Below, piece by piece: positions 18,932 through 28,310 of a stretch of 64,000 nt of DNA. The notes beneath the pieces are model-generated. The model saw only the letters and a program-made list of their open reading frames with translations, searched no databases and was not told the DNA's origin. The stretch comes from Candidatus Gottesmanbacteria bacterium (GTDB taxonomy: Bacteria > Patescibacteria > Microgenomatia > 2-02-FULL-39-11): NCBI GenBank assembly GCA_016186795.1, contig JACPKY010000002.1:445814-509813 (forward strand), in the 5' to 3' direction. The position numbers and the translations under genes were made by a program. Each line of letters begins with the position of its first letter. Within the stretch, counting starts at the first letter, position 1.

Positions 18932-19829
18932 AGAGTTTCTCAAGATACTGTAATACTTTGAGACTATTATGGAAGAGGTATAAATGAAGGAAATAGAGAT
19001 AAGAATATCCATAAATGAGAGAAAATCCCAAAAAAAGAATAGATCTGGCTGGAAGCCAATTCCACGAAAAGGCTCTTTTTATACCCCCGATGGCGTAAAT
19101 AAGTAACGGGATGAGAGCTAAAAAAAACACTCTCTCCTCTGGAAATGTCGCGCTTAGTGCTGCTACAAGAGAAACAATTACCACCCAACAGAAAAGAAGT
19201 GTGAAGATTCCTTTCCTCCATGGGTAGCCTAAAATACCAATAATAAGAAACGGAAAAAGAACCGGTAAAAATATTCCAACATCAGAAGCCTCGCCACTCC
19301 AAAAACTTTGGTTTTTGATAAAGAGCTTTTCAAAAGAAAGAAGCGAAAAAAAATTCTGTAATAATAGCTTTCCATCAACTACACTTATGGGAATACGAAA
19401 ATTACCTGGTACAAGAAGAAAGCTTAAAATTGCGATAACACCTACAAAACAAAACGTGGCTAGTTTCCGGATGGTAGAAGACCGAATACGTTGAATAGAA
19501 AATGAAAGGATGGTAAGAGCGCATGATGCATAAAGAAAGGGAGAGAAAATTCGAATTTCCTGGACAAACCAGGGTTGAGTAACCAGAATAAATCCGGAAA
19601 GAACTGCGAGAGAAGTTTTTCGAAATACTGACTTTACCCACAACATACATATACCCACCAAAAATACTCCCAAACAGGCTGAAATGATTCTTTCGGAAAG
19701 AAAAGTATTTACTGCCGATGGTGGTATAGTTCCAATCTGCCAGAATGCTGAAAGTAGGGTAAAAAGAAGAATTAGGACCAAGAAAAATATATTTATCCTA
19801 CCAATATTCTTGATACTCGTTGGTATCAT
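18918..19829 (-). CDS. Shortened GT-C paralogue lacking the catalytic loop
   Basis: This 303-residue membrane protein aligns by eye with the family 39-type paralogues on both sides but is about 250 residues shorter. After the first helix, FWQIGTIPPS jumps directly to FLSERIISACLGVF, skipping the stretch of about 60 residues that holds the WDE catalytic pair and the GDYKPP block. The extracellular C-terminal part is missing too, ending at FLHLYLFHNSLKVLQYL. The frame is intact and the gene keeps operon spacing (15 bases to the next gene), so it may be a non-catalytic partner or decaying duplicate. No frameshift was found that would restore the missing loop. Confidence 0.65.
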   Translation of the reverse strand: MIPTSIKNIGRINIFFLVLILLFTLLSAFWQIGTIPPSAVNTFLSERIISACLGVFLVGICMLWVKSVFRKTSLAVLSGFILVTQPWFVQEIRIFSPFLYASCALTILSFSIQRIRSSTIRKLATFCFVGVIAILSFLLVPGNFRIPISVVDGKLLLQNFFSLLSFEKLFIKNQSFWSGEASDVGIFLPVLFPFLIIGILGYPWRKGIFTLLFCWVVIVSLVAALSATFPEERVFFLALIPLLIYAIGGIKRAFSWNWLPARSILFLGFSLIYGYSYLYFLHLYLFHNSLKVLQYLEKLYVHF

Positions 19830-19844
19830 ACTCTTCTTTGTCGT

Positions 19845-21515
19845 TTACTCTGCAATTATAATAGCCTTCTCGCCGTTGAGATAGTAAATCGTTTCTTTAA
19901 TCGCTACTCCTGGTGGAAAATCTCGAGGTAAACCAACATAAAGAATTTTTCCTTCGCTGGGATTTTCAGGGTAGGTAAAATTGCGGAAATAATATTTATC
20001 AAAATGATTCCTTTCATCTGCAAATCCTCCAGAGACAGTGCCACCCTGAGCAAGATAGAGAGGTGGAGGATACTTCGTGTAGAAGAGCCAAAACATGTGT
20101 GGCATTTCAAGATGGAGAGATACGTAAATCTTTTCATACTCATTTTTGTGACGCTCGGTATATTCCACTGCCTCTTTGCGTCCACTCATCCAAAACTTTG
20201 AAAACTCATAGTTTGTATGAACATAATACTGGTGAAGATAGCTTGCGAGACTAATCACGAATAAAAACGTGATACAGGTAATACCAGTTACTATCGCCCA
20301 TCGAGATTGCTTTTGAAGTAACATGAAAACAACGCTCATACCGAAAGCTGTAAATAGCTGATATGTTGGCAGTATCAACTCTGTACGAACTGCATGGGGA
20401 GCTTCCCGAGTGACAGCATTCGTTATTGGAGCAACTGCCATCCAAAGAAGTGTAAACGCAGAATACCTATTGAATCCTTTCAAAAGGAGGAAAACTATTC
20501 CTACAACAAGAAAAGGTAACTCGAGAATATACAAAAGACCAAATCCTGGGGCATGATGAAGGGGTGCATCACCTTTGACGAATAAATACTCAAAGCTGAA
20601 ATTGGATAGATAATTACCGAGTGCTTTTTTCAGTGTATCGTAATCGGTATAGATAAGCCGAGCATTATGAAAAATTTTGCCTGCAAAAGCAAATCCTGCA
20701 TTTTCATCCTTAATTCGTTCTTGTAGGAACTGCCGGGGTAGATCTTTTTCATCCAAATACCTCGCACCTGGAGTGAAAATATTCGTCGCGGTAAATCGAA
20801 TCTGCGCATCTTTGGAGATAAGAATAGGAAAGACAAGAATGATAAAAAGTATATAAATTGCAAGAAATATGCCAACGATCCTTCTTGGAGGAAGTTTTCT
20901 ATTAAAAAGGTAAAAAAGGGTAATAAGAAGAAGTGGAGAAACAACCCGTGTGCTATGATAGGAAAAAAGATCTATTCCAAACAAAAGAGCAGAAATAAAA
21001 AAAAGTTTGGGACTAGTAAGACCTCGAAGAAATAATACTATCGCAGAAATCGTGATAAAAACTGAAACATTTACCTCAAATGCAGCACGGGAGAACTGAA
21101 GATGCCAAGGAGAAACCGCAAGAAGAAGACTAGAAAGAAGACTAATATAGATGCTATAATTCTTCGTCACGGAGATCTTTGAGAAAATCGTTTGACCCAA
21201 AAAAAATGTCATAACGACAGCAAGACTTCCAAAAACCGCAGATGGCAACCTCGTTGCAAAAGGTGTAAGGCCAAAAATAAAAACTGATGGTACAGTGAGA
21301 TATTCATAGATTGGTGGTTTGTAGTCATCAAGGGAGCGAAATGTCGATGGAAGAAATTTCCCAAATTGATCCTTCCCAGTCGTAAGAATTGAATACGCAT
21401 CATATCCCAAAGCAACCTCATCCCACTCAAGTGCGAGGGGAGTTTTCCCTAAATAAAAGAGGCGAAGAAGGAATGCGATAATAACAATGCCAAAAAGAAT
21501 ATATCGAGTTTTCAC
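19845..21515 (-). CDS. ArnT/PMT-like GT-C glycosyltransferase, paralogue 4
   Basis: This GT-C protein has about 556 residues when started at the GTG at 21515, reading MKTRYILFGIVII. A TTG at 21548 would add eleven residues. The GTG is preferred because an extended -10 sequence lies just before it. Loop 1 has EWDEVALGYDAYSILTTG and FRSLDDYKPPIYEYL, and a later FHNARLIYTDYDTL block matches the central loop of the paralogues. It would act outside the membrane with a polyprenyl-linked donor. The following gene is the shortened paralogue, so three GT-C genes of one type lie in a row (17282-21515). Confidence 0.8.
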   Translation of the reverse strand: MKTRYILFGIVIIAFLLRLFYLGKTPLALEWDEVALGYDAYSILTTGKDQFGKFLPSTFRSLDDYKPPIYEYLTVPSVFIFGLTPFATRLPSAVFGSLAVVMTFFLGQTIFSKISVTKNYSIYISLLSSLLLAVSPWHLQFSRAAFEVNVSVFITISAIVLFLRGLTSPKLFFISALLFGIDLFSYHSTRVVSPLLLITLFYLFNRKLPPRRIVGIFLAIYILFIILVFPILISKDAQIRFTATNIFTPGARYLDEKDLPRQFLQERIKDENAGFAFAGKIFHNARLIYTDYDTLKKALGNYLSNFSFEYLFVKGDAPLHHAPGFGLLYILELPFLVVGIVFLLLKGFNRYSAFTLLWMAVAPITNAVTREAPHAVRTELILPTYQLFTAFGMSVVFMLLQKQSRWAIVTGITCITFLFVISLASYLHQYYVHTNYEFSKFWMSGRKEAVEYTERHKNEYEKIYVSLHLEMPHMFWLFYTKYPPPLYLAQGGTVSGGFADERNHFDKYYFRNFTYPENPSEGKILYVGLPRDFPPGVAIKETIYYLNGEKAIIIAE

Positions 21516-21522
21516 AATTGAT

Positions 21523-21531
21523 ATTGTAACA
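21523..21531 (-). promoter_or_regulatory. Candidate extended -10 promoter before a GTG start
   Basis: The minus strand reads TGTTACAAT, matching the extended -10 form TGN-TATAAT at all but one base. The box ends 7 bases before the GTG at 21515, so the message would be leaderless. No good -35 element is seen. Confidence 0.4.
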
Positions 21532-21551
21532 TAGAAATAGCCTTGCAAAGC

Positions 21552-22466
21552 TTAACTTTTGAATATCTCCAGTATTTTTTGATCATCTATTTTCCAAAGT
21601 TTTGAAAGTAGCTTCCGACTTTCAACAACTTCTGGGAGTTTCTTGATCGCCTCAATAAAACCCGCAAGATGAGCTCTATTTCTTCTCATAAGTGACTTCA
21701 AAAGATGAATTGGTAAAAAAAGAATATGTTCAAAAAGTAATTTTCTATTAGAGATATTTAACCAGACAAATAAGTATTGATTTCTATATACAATACAATT
21801 TACCTGAAAAGGCGAATAGACTGTACGAATTATGCTTTTATTTTGATCGTGAAAAATGACACATTCAGGATCAAAGCGTATGGAAAATCCAGATTTTAAC
21901 GCTCTATACGAAATATCAACATCCTCCCAGTAGAAAGGGCTGTACAACGGGCAAAGTCCACCTAATTTCGTCCAAATATTTTTCCGAAACATTCCGGCTC
22001 CACCAAAAACCCACAGTGTCTTATTTGATCGTACATCCCCTTTTCTATGCAAGAAAAAACCTTTTTCAAAAAAACCAATACCGCTTCCCTCCTCTACGAT
22101 TTCATCACCAATGTTTGTCTTTTGGAGACAGCCAACTCCAAAAAGAGAAGGGTCATCGAAATGACGACTGAGTTTCTCAAGAATCTCGTTTTGAAAATAT
22201 GCGTCGCTATTGAGTAAAAAGATAAAGTCTCCAGATGCAGCTTGAAATCCATCATTCACGGTCATGGGAAAACCGAGGTTTTGTTGATGTTTGATAAGGT
22301 GAACCTGGGGAAACTTTTTTTCTAACAAAAAAATACTCCCATCAGTTGAAGCATCGTCGACAACTATTATTTCGGCGCTCTGACTATATTTCAAAACATT
22401 TGGAAGATGACTTTCCAGTAGTTTCTCACCATTGTAATTTGGAATAACAATACTAATTGTTTTCAT
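21552..22466 (-). CDS. GT2 family glycosyltransferase, rhamnosyltransferase-like
   Basis: A 304-residue GT2 protein with the features of WbbL/rhamnosyltransferase-type enzymes: SIVIPNYNGEKLLESHLPN at the start, VVDDASTDGS, the LNSDAYF metal site near residue 85, a long AGMFRKNIWTKLGG loop, and the acceptor-site acidic motif YWEDVDISYRALKSG. A basic, hydrophobic C-terminal tail (about 230-280) may touch the membrane. Its ATG overlaps the TGA of the YfhO-like gene by 4 bases. With RmlABCD encoded in the same cluster, dTDP-L-rhamnose is a plausible donor, though not proven. Confidence 0.85.
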   Translation of the reverse strand: MKTISIVIPNYNGEKLLESHLPNVLKYSQSAEIIVVDDASTDGSIFLLEKKFPQVHLIKHQQNLGFPMTVNDGFQAASGDFIFLLNSDAYFQNEILEKLSRHFDDPSLFGVGCLQKTNIGDEIVEEGSGIGFFEKGFFLHRKGDVRSNKTLWVFGGAGMFRKNIWTKLGGLCPLYSPFYWEDVDISYRALKSGFSIRFDPECVIFHDQNKSIIRTVYSPFQVNCIVYRNQYLFVWLNISNRKLLFEHILFLPIHLLKSLMRRNRAHLAGFIEAIKKLPEVVESRKLLSKLWKIDDQKILEIFKS

Positions 22467-24733
22467 ATGAGATGATTATGAAACTCAACAATATGTTCTC
22501 CGTTAGGCACAACTACTCCTCTGAAGGTAAAATTGATTCGGAGCATTTCACTGCGAAATCCATCAACTGAGACTTGCCATGTAGGATAATACGGATCAGT
22601 GAAAACTAAAAGAGCTCTCGCACTTACCTTAACACGAATACGGATAACGTTTGGCTCATATGAAACGATTACCGTCTGATCTGTGGATACATTTTGAGGA
22701 GATTCTAAAAGAATATCTTTTTCAACAACTGCAACATTTCGAAGGTTCTTACCAAGCTTATACATTTTCTCCATCGAATCCTTCTTTCCACTTGCTACAA
22801 CTGTGGAGTAAACGATAAATGCTCTCGGAAAAGCATTCGTATTTCTGTACACATACGTCTCCCCCTCCTTAAAAACTAATTCCAATGAAGGAGACTGTAT
22901 TTTCTGAAGGCTGAGAATGTATCCTATGCCTAATAAATTGCCTAAGAAATGTTCGTAATTTTGCGGAGTCAGAATTCTATTGAATGCTCCCGGAGTTATA
23001 TCCGGAGAATTTCTCTCCCACGCAGCAACATATTGCCCATACTCTTGAATATACAAAGGATCGTATCCTGCTACATCAAATATTTTATAGTAAACAGAAA
23101 AATTGGGTGGCATTATTCTTCGGTCAATAGATTGAATCCGATTAAAAGGTGGGATAGTCTCCAAATAATCTGTAACTTTTGTCCGAGGAAATATCCACTC
23201 TCTTTCGGTAAACGGTGTGAATTTCCATCCAAAACGGAAAAGGTCAAAACCTGTCACCATAATAAGTATGAAAAAAACATGTGTACGATCCACTCTCGGT
23301 ACTAAAAGAATAAGTGAGGAAAAAATAAATAATAGCATTGGAAGGATCGTGTTCCGTTTCGCAATGAGAATCTGACCTTCCGATATACCGAATAGTCCAT
23401 TTGTAAATCCATATAAAACGGAAAAGACGATTAGAAAGAAAATTCCAACAAGGAGAATAATCGATACTATATTTCTTTTATATTTACTCTTTTGGAACTG
23501 TTCGATTCCAAAAGCAGCAAGAATGCTCAAGGCAAAATCAACAATGAAAATAAGTCGAGTCGGTTGAGATGAGGATAGAAATGGAAGATGAAGCGAATAT
23601 GGAATTGATGAAAGCGGGGTGGGCAACGCAAATAGAAGAGAAAAAACTGCTAAAAAGCTGAAAAACAATACTCGCTTATTCTTCACGTAGAAGATCGAAT
23701 AAAGAGCAAAAAGAATTGGAACAATGCCAATATATCCCACAAACTCAGCGTAGTTCCAGACTCCCCAGTAGTTTAGTGTTACCGGATTTCCAAAAAAATC
23801 AGGAATGAAAAATTGGAGAAGATTCTCCCACGGAATAAACCATCCTGGTTTGAGAAAGCTTCCTTGATCAAAATTTCTTGCAGAAAGCGCAATAAACTGT
23901 AAAACTGGAATCCAAGAAAATGATGTTATCAGTATCGCAAGGGTATCTGCACTCAAAAAAGTGATACCTAATTTTCGTAAGGGCCGGTTTGCTTTGTTCT
24001 CTTTAAAGAGAAGATACATCTTTGCCAGTATATAAAGATGGACAACGATTTGACTGTAAAAAAGTATTTGAAGATGTCCAGCAAGTATTTGAAAAATAGT
24101 ACCCCCTACAAAGACAAGAAACCATCTCCAGGTGAATTTTTTGGTGAGTTTCTCAACGGCCAAAAGGATGATGGGCAACCATACCACAACCTGAATTACA
24201 GTATTCCATTCAAGCCAAGCAATGGTAAATCCAGAAAAGGTAAAAGCAAAAGCACCGAAAAAACTTGAAAGCATCGATAAACGAATACCTCGCAAATAGA
24301 GATAGAGGAACACGCTTAAAAGGATTGATTGGAAAAGTATTTGGATTCCCCAAGAAATATCAAATGGCAATAAAAAAGAAAGAATGTTCATTGGGTAAAA
24401 CGGTGCTGACTGAATATTTGCCAGAAGCGGTGTTCCGGAAAAGGAATAAGGATTCCAAAGCGGAAGACTCCCTTTCTTTAACTCCCCTATTGCAAATTTT
24501 CTCCATACATATTGTTGCCGAACAGGATCAGTAATAAGAAAGTTTTTTACGGGTATTCCGCTCTCCCGCAAGTCCCACACCTGATCCTTCCATGGATAGT
24601 ACATACCGACAATTGTATCTGCCGGTATTGGAATTTTTCCCCCAAAAATAAGCGGCCAATAAAATGCCAATACTATACTTATAAGAACTGCAACAATATA
24701 TTTATCCGTTAAGAAGTGTTTCCAGTTTTTCAT
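22463..24733 (-). CDS. YfhO-like polytopic membrane protein
   Basis: This 756-residue protein has at least a dozen helices and the YfhO signature: GGKIPIPADTIVGMYYPWKD in the first loop, SLPLWNPYSFSGTPLLANIQ, and an extracellular beta domain ending in DPYYPTWQVSVDGF. YfhO-type proteins are GT-C-like and are implicated in glycosylating lipoteichoic acid in Firmicutes; the role here is inferred. The frame ends at EFHNHLI, just after the beta domain, so the final helix or helices usual for the family are absent. An upstream GTG at 24763 exists, but the ATG at 24733 reduces the overlap with the GT4 gene to 32 bases. Confidence 0.75.
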   Translation of the reverse strand: MKNWKHFLTDKYIVAVLISIVLAFYWPLIFGGKIPIPADTIVGMYYPWKDQVWDLRESGIPVKNFLITDPVRQQYVWRKFAIGELKKGSLPLWNPYSFSGTPLLANIQSAPFYPMNILSFLLPFDISWGIQILFQSILLSVFLYLYLRGIRLSMLSSFFGAFAFTFSGFTIAWLEWNTVIQVVVWLPIILLAVEKLTKKFTWRWFLVFVGGTIFQILAGHLQILFYSQIVVHLYILAKMYLLFKENKANRPLRKLGITFLSADTLAILITSFSWIPVLQFIALSARNFDQGSFLKPGWFIPWENLLQFFIPDFFGNPVTLNYWGVWNYAEFVGYIGIVPILFALYSIFYVKNKRVLFFSFLAVFSLLFALPTPLSSIPYSLHLPFLSSSQPTRLIFIVDFALSILAAFGIEQFQKSKYKRNIVSIILLVGIFFLIVFSVLYGFTNGLFGISEGQILIAKRNTILPMLLFIFSSLILLVPRVDRTHVFFILIMVTGFDLFRFGWKFTPFTEREWIFPRTKVTDYLETIPPFNRIQSIDRRIMPPNFSVYYKIFDVAGYDPLYIQEYGQYVAAWERNSPDITPGAFNRILTPQNYEHFLGNLLGIGYILSLQKIQSPSLELVFKEGETYVYRNTNAFPRAFIVYSTVVASGKKDSMEKMYKLGKNLRNVAVVEKDILLESPQNVSTDQTVIVSYEPNVIRIRVKVSARALLVFTDPYYPTWQVSVDGFRSEMLRINFTFRGVVVPNGEHIVEFHNHLI

Positions 24734-25763
24734 GGAATTTGGAGCAAGAAAAATCTTTTGCACGCATTGTTGCTTGATATGATAAATCCCTTTGTAAACG
24801 AGTGTTATTTACTATTTCAGTCGTTAACCGTATCAATTCCGAAGGAGTATGCCAGAGATATCCACTCACTCCATTTTCAATAACATCCAATTGTCCCCCA
24901 GCGGCAAATGCAAAAGGAATAGCGCCACTTGCCATCGCCTCAAGTGTTGTAATCCCAAAATGTTCTGCGCGTTCGGGATAAGAACTCAAATCTTCTCCAT
25001 ATCCAGTCGCATGCCAATAAATTGTTGCCTGTTGATAGTATGATTGAAGAGTAGAAAATGGAACATTTACATGAACCTCAACCGGTAACCCAAGACTTTT
25101 CTTTTTCAGTTCTTCAACAATGCGAATTCCTCCTTTTTCAGAAAGCCCTCCCACGATGATAAATTTCCATCCTGAAAACCCGTGACTTCGAAGTTTTATG
25201 AATGCTTCAATAAGAGTATCGTGCTTTTTCGTATGAGGATGTGGAAAGAATCTACCGACGGTTAATATAATGTTCTTTTTGAGGTTTGATGATATTACTT
25301 TTTCCGGTATTTCTATACAGGGAGGAAGTACTCTAGCACTTTTTCCTAATCTTTCATAAATGATCTGCTTCATAAATGATGAGTAACAGATAAGTCGCCA
25401 ATTTCTCATTTTGAATTGTTGAAAAAAAGAAGTAGAGGGCATGTGCGAAGGAGACTGGATGATAAGAAAATTCTTCCGAGATCCGGGATAAAAAATGCTT
25501 CCGTCTGTCATGTAGAAAAAGACATCGAAAGCAGAGGTCATCTGAAAGCGCGCAAGTAAGTTTTTTCGCACCAGCGAATCTTTGGGTTTTACTAGTACTC
25601 CTTTTAATGAAATACGGAAGGCATCTTCTGCAAGGGAAAGAGTTTGGTGGTCAGAAAAAAGGATCACTTCATGATCATTGGAAAGAAGTGATGCAATAGT
25701 CAAAAAGTACTTTTCTCCGCCACCCAGAATGGAAAGGTAGGGAGAATACATGCCGATCTTCAT
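24702..25763 (-). CDS. GT4 family glycosyltransferase
   Basis: A 353-residue GT-B enzyme starting at the ATG at 25763, which forms an ATGA overlap with the stop of the upstream GT2 gene. The N-terminal loop is YSPYLSILGGGEKYFLTIA, typical of GT4 enzymes such as ALG2 or ALG11 relatives. The donor site has VGRFFPHPHTKKHDTLIEAF and the E-x7-E motif EHFGITTLE, then AMASGAIPFAFAAGGQLDVI. It would act at the cytosolic membrane face using a nucleotide sugar, perhaps GDP-mannose. It forms a coupled group with the GT2 genes upstream and the YfhO-like gene downstream. Confidence 0.88.
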   Translation of the reverse strand: MKIGMYSPYLSILGGGEKYFLTIASLLSNDHEVILFSDHQTLSLAEDAFRISLKGVLVKPKDSLVRKNLLARFQMTSAFDVFFYMTDGSIFYPGSRKNFLIIQSPSHMPSTSFFQQFKMRNWRLICYSSFMKQIIYERLGKSARVLPPCIEIPEKVISSNLKKNIILTVGRFFPHPHTKKHDTLIEAFIKLRSHGFSGWKFIIVGGLSEKGGIRIVEELKKKSLGLPVEVHVNVPFSTLQSYYQQATIYWHATGYGEDLSSYPERAEHFGITTLEAMASGAIPFAFAAGGQLDVIENGVSGYLWHTPSELIRLTTEIVNNTRLQRDLSYQATMRAKDFSCSKFHEKLETLLNG

Positions 25764-26524
25764 GATCTCATTGAAATAAAACCGTGTCTTAGGCTTTTGT
25801 GCTGCTTTTCCCAAAGTTTTGCATATGTAATAAACATACTATACGCTTGATATATTGCCTCAATAAGACCATATGTCCCTGCTTTCCATCCTCCATTCAC
25901 CCAGAAAGACTGCCAAAATGCTACTATCATCACCCGGATAAATCTCCACCATGAAATCGGTGGATGATTATTCTTATACCGAAGTCTTGCCTCAATCTCC
26001 GACCACTCGTTCGTCTTTTCAACCATAGAGTGCAATTTTTCGTGAGTGTAGTGAAGAAGAAGAGAGTCGAGACTACCCACTTTTCCAATAACTATCGGAG
26101 TTTCATGAAGACTTCCCTGCCAACCTAAGAGAGCACCTTTTCGTATAAGACGAATCATCCGTTCAGGACTTCCCCAAATTTTTCCGAAAAAATAATTTTG
26201 GCGAAGGATCTCAAATGCTGAAAACTTCGTTTTTTGGATCGCTTGTTGCATCTCGGCAATCAAACCATCTGAGGGCCGTTCATCCGCATCAACATAGAAT
26301 AGCCATTCGGAGGTTGCCTTTTCTTTTCCAACGTTACGAAGGTACGAAAAATCAACTCCGGGAATTCGAAACACCTGAGCTTTGGAAGTTTTGGCAATTT
26401 GGGCAGTTAAATCCGAGGAATCATTATCAACGACAATAACCTCACGGGCAAACGAAAGCTTACGAATACAACTTTCAATATTTGCCGCTTCATTGCGTGT
26501 AATAATAATGGCACTTATACTCAT
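25760..26524 (-). CDS. WaaE-like GT2 glycosyltransferase
   Basis: This 254-residue GT2 enzyme starts AIIITRNEAANIESCIRKL, has VVDNDSSDLT, the metal site FYVDADERPSDGL near residue 75, and a GSLHETPIV block where WaaE-type enzymes have a conserved Glu and His. A hydrophobic and basic C-terminal region (WRFIRVMIVAFWQSFWVNGG) probably binds the membrane. It is the nearest relative in the window of the genes at 27411 and 5181, with which it shares this domain order. ATGA-type overlaps on both sides place it in a translation-coupled run of GT2/GT4 genes. Confidence 0.85.
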   Translation of the reverse strand: MSISAIIITRNEAANIESCIRKLSFAREVIVVDNDSSDLTAQIAKTSKAQVFRIPGVDFSYLRNVGKEKATSEWLFYVDADERPSDGLIAEMQQAIQKTKFSAFEILRQNYFFGKIWGSPERMIRLIRKGALLGWQGSLHETPIVIGKVGSLDSLLLHYTHEKLHSMVEKTNEWSEIEARLRYKNNHPPISWWRFIRVMIVAFWQSFWVNGGWKAGTYGLIEAIYQAYSMFITYAKLWEKQHKSLRHGFISMRS

Positions 26525-27411
26525 ATACTTCCTCTCCCCATTCTTCCAATATAGTAATCAAAAACAGCTTGTCGCTCGATTGATCCAGAGAGAAGAAATT
26601 GGAAACTTTGAAGCATAAGTGACTTGCGCGTGGTAAACGGTGCAAACTTCTTGGCAAAATATAGTCGATTACGCGTAAGATAATATCGGTGAATACGCGA
26701 TCCAGGTTTTCCAGATGAGGATGCGTTTTTATGACTAATGGGTGATGACGGATCGTACATGATTCGAAAGCCCTCTCTTCTTGCTCTTAGGGAATAATCC
26801 ACATCTTCAAAGTAGAGAAAATATTTTTCGTCAAATAGTCCTATTGTCTCTATCACTTCCCTTTTGACAAGCATACAGCACCCAGTTGCAAAATCAGTAT
26901 CGCAGAAGCGTTCATACTGCCCGTGATCAACCTCATCAACACCGTTATGAGAAGGATACATATTATTCCAATCAATGACTCCCCCTGCATACCAAAGAAC
27001 TTTGCCTTTCTCAAACTCCTTATAGCGATTTTTATGAAATTCGTATCCCTTAGCAAAGTAAATTTTTGGCGAGACAATTCCAATAGATCTATCGCAATAG
27101 GCAAAGGTAATTAATTTCTCAAGTGATTCCACCGAAAATATTGTGTCATTATTTATTAGAATTATTGTTTGGCTCCCCAATTCCATCGCTTTTTTTATCC
27201 CGAGGTTATTTCCCTGGGAAAATCCAGTATTCATACCGGGCTCAATTATATGAATAGAATTATTTTTTTTTATAATTTGACTGCCCTGAAGAGGACTATT
27301 TGCAATAATAATTGTTGAAAATTTCTTCTGGTAGGAAGTTAGAACTGAAACTGCTTCCATTGTATCTTCGGTATTTTTGTAATGAACAATAACGACTGAA
27401 ACAGTATTCAT
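26521..27411 (-). CDS. GT2 family glycosyltransferase, rhamnosyltransferase-like
   Basis: A 296-residue GT2 protein started at the ATG at 27411, which shares one base with the upstream TAA (TAATG); the longer frame to 27459 is rejected. It shows VVIVHYKNTEDTMEAVSVL, the INNDTIF metal motif, GCCMLVKREVIETIGLFDE and the acidic acceptor block YFEDVDYSLRARREG. This order matches the GT2 subgroup of WbbL-type rhamnosyltransferases and galactofuranosyltransferases. A basic C-terminal stretch (YYLTRNRLYFAKKF) is usual for the group. The donor sugar is unknown; dTDP-rhamnose is made by the cluster. Confidence 0.85.
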   Translation of the reverse strand: MNTVSVVIVHYKNTEDTMEAVSVLTSYQKKFSTIIIANSPLQGSQIIKKNNSIHIIEPGMNTGFSQGNNLGIKKAMELGSQTIILINNDTIFSVESLEKLITFAYCDRSIGIVSPKIYFAKGYEFHKNRYKEFEKGKVLWYAGGVIDWNNMYPSHNGVDEVDHGQYERFCDTDFATGCCMLVKREVIETIGLFDEKYFLYFEDVDYSLRARREGFRIMYDPSSPISHKNASSSGKPGSRIHRYYLTRNRLYFAKKFAPFTTRKSLMLQSFQFLLSGSIERQAVFDYYIGRMGRGSI

Positions 27412-28310
27412 TAGATTTTTAACCGCCTTTTCAACTTCAGGGATAGTTTTTTTTCCCAAGTATTCGGCTCTTTAAGAAGTTCCGTCACAAACCAATAGTC
27501 TTTCTCCTTATATTCCTTCGTGAATAGAGAGTGGACTTCTGAGACAGTGTATTTATGATCTTTCAGGCCTTCAAGCTCCCACAACTTCAGATATGTAACG
27601 AGTTCTGAAAATGATTGAAGAAGTGATAATGCCAAGCCGTGTAAACCATCCTTGTATCCCTCCCATACAAAAAAGCGTCTGATGAATTCCTGAGTTGGGA
27701 AATCAAAGAGATCTTTTAGACTAAACCGCTTATTGCCCATATACATTTCTTTCGCGACAACTGTGGTGTAACGATTCATGCGACTAAGATATTGATCAAG
27801 TGAAAGATAGTTGTAGTGAATAATACTTACTTTTTCGGAAGCTTCTAAATCAGACCCAACACCTTTCGTGAAAGGAACTCCGTGAATCGTATCAACCCAT
27901 TCAACATTCCCTTTTCGGAAGAGACGAATCTGATAATCCGGCCACCAGCCTGTATGTTTGATCCACTTTCCCCAGATAATATTCATGCGAGGAATCCGAA
28001 CGTAATCATATTTATTTCCAGAAACGACCGCAAGTATTCTTTTCGATAGGTTTTTGGGAACTTCTTCATCCGCATCCAGAATAAATATCCAATCTCCCGT
28101 TGCTTTCTCTATTGCGAAATTTCGTGCAGGCTCAACAAAACCAGTATATGGATGATGGAAAATTTTTGCATGAAATTCCTCCGCAATGGAAAGAGTTTTA
28201 TCGGTCGATCCCATATCTACAACAACCACTTCATCTACAAATCCAAGCGATGCAAGGCACCGTTCGATATTTTCCTCTTCATTATAGGTATGTACGATTG
28301 CAGAGATCAT
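27411..28310 (-). CDS. WaaE-like GT2 glycosyltransferase
   Basis: This 299-residue GT2 enzyme starts at the ATG at 28310, in an ATGA overlap with the secreted protein upstream. Motifs are SAIVHTYNEEENIERCLASL, VDMGSTDKT, the metal site FILDADEEVPKNL and a DTIHGVPFTKG block. The distinctive C-terminal region (FIRRFFVWEGYKDGLHGLAL) is shared in form with 5181-5960, where it reads FVKTYVRHKGFMDG, and probably lies on the membrane. A further 50 residues of charged tail follow. It is expected to extend a lipid-linked glycan in the cytosol. Confidence 0.85.
   Translation of the reverse strand: MISAIVHTYNEEENIERCLASLGFVDEVVVVDMGSTDKTLSIAEEFHAKIFHHPYTGFVEPARNFAIEKATGDWIFILDADEEVPKNLSKRILAVVSGNKYDYVRIPRMNIIWGKWIKHTGWWPDYQIRLFRKGNVEWVDTIHGVPFTKGVGSDLEASEKVSIIHYNYLSLDQYLSRMNRYTTVVAKEMYMGNKRFSLKDLFDFPTQEFIRRFFVWEGYKDGLHGLALSLLQSFSELVTYLKLWELEGLKDHKYTVSEVHSLFTKEYKEKDYWFVTELLKEPNTWEKKLSLKLKRRLKI

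Noticed and set aside
18918..19829. Frameshift or sequencing error explaining the short GT-C paralogue
   Set aside because: The missing catalytic loop is not found in other frames of the same region; the sequence joins cleanly, so it is a real deletion.
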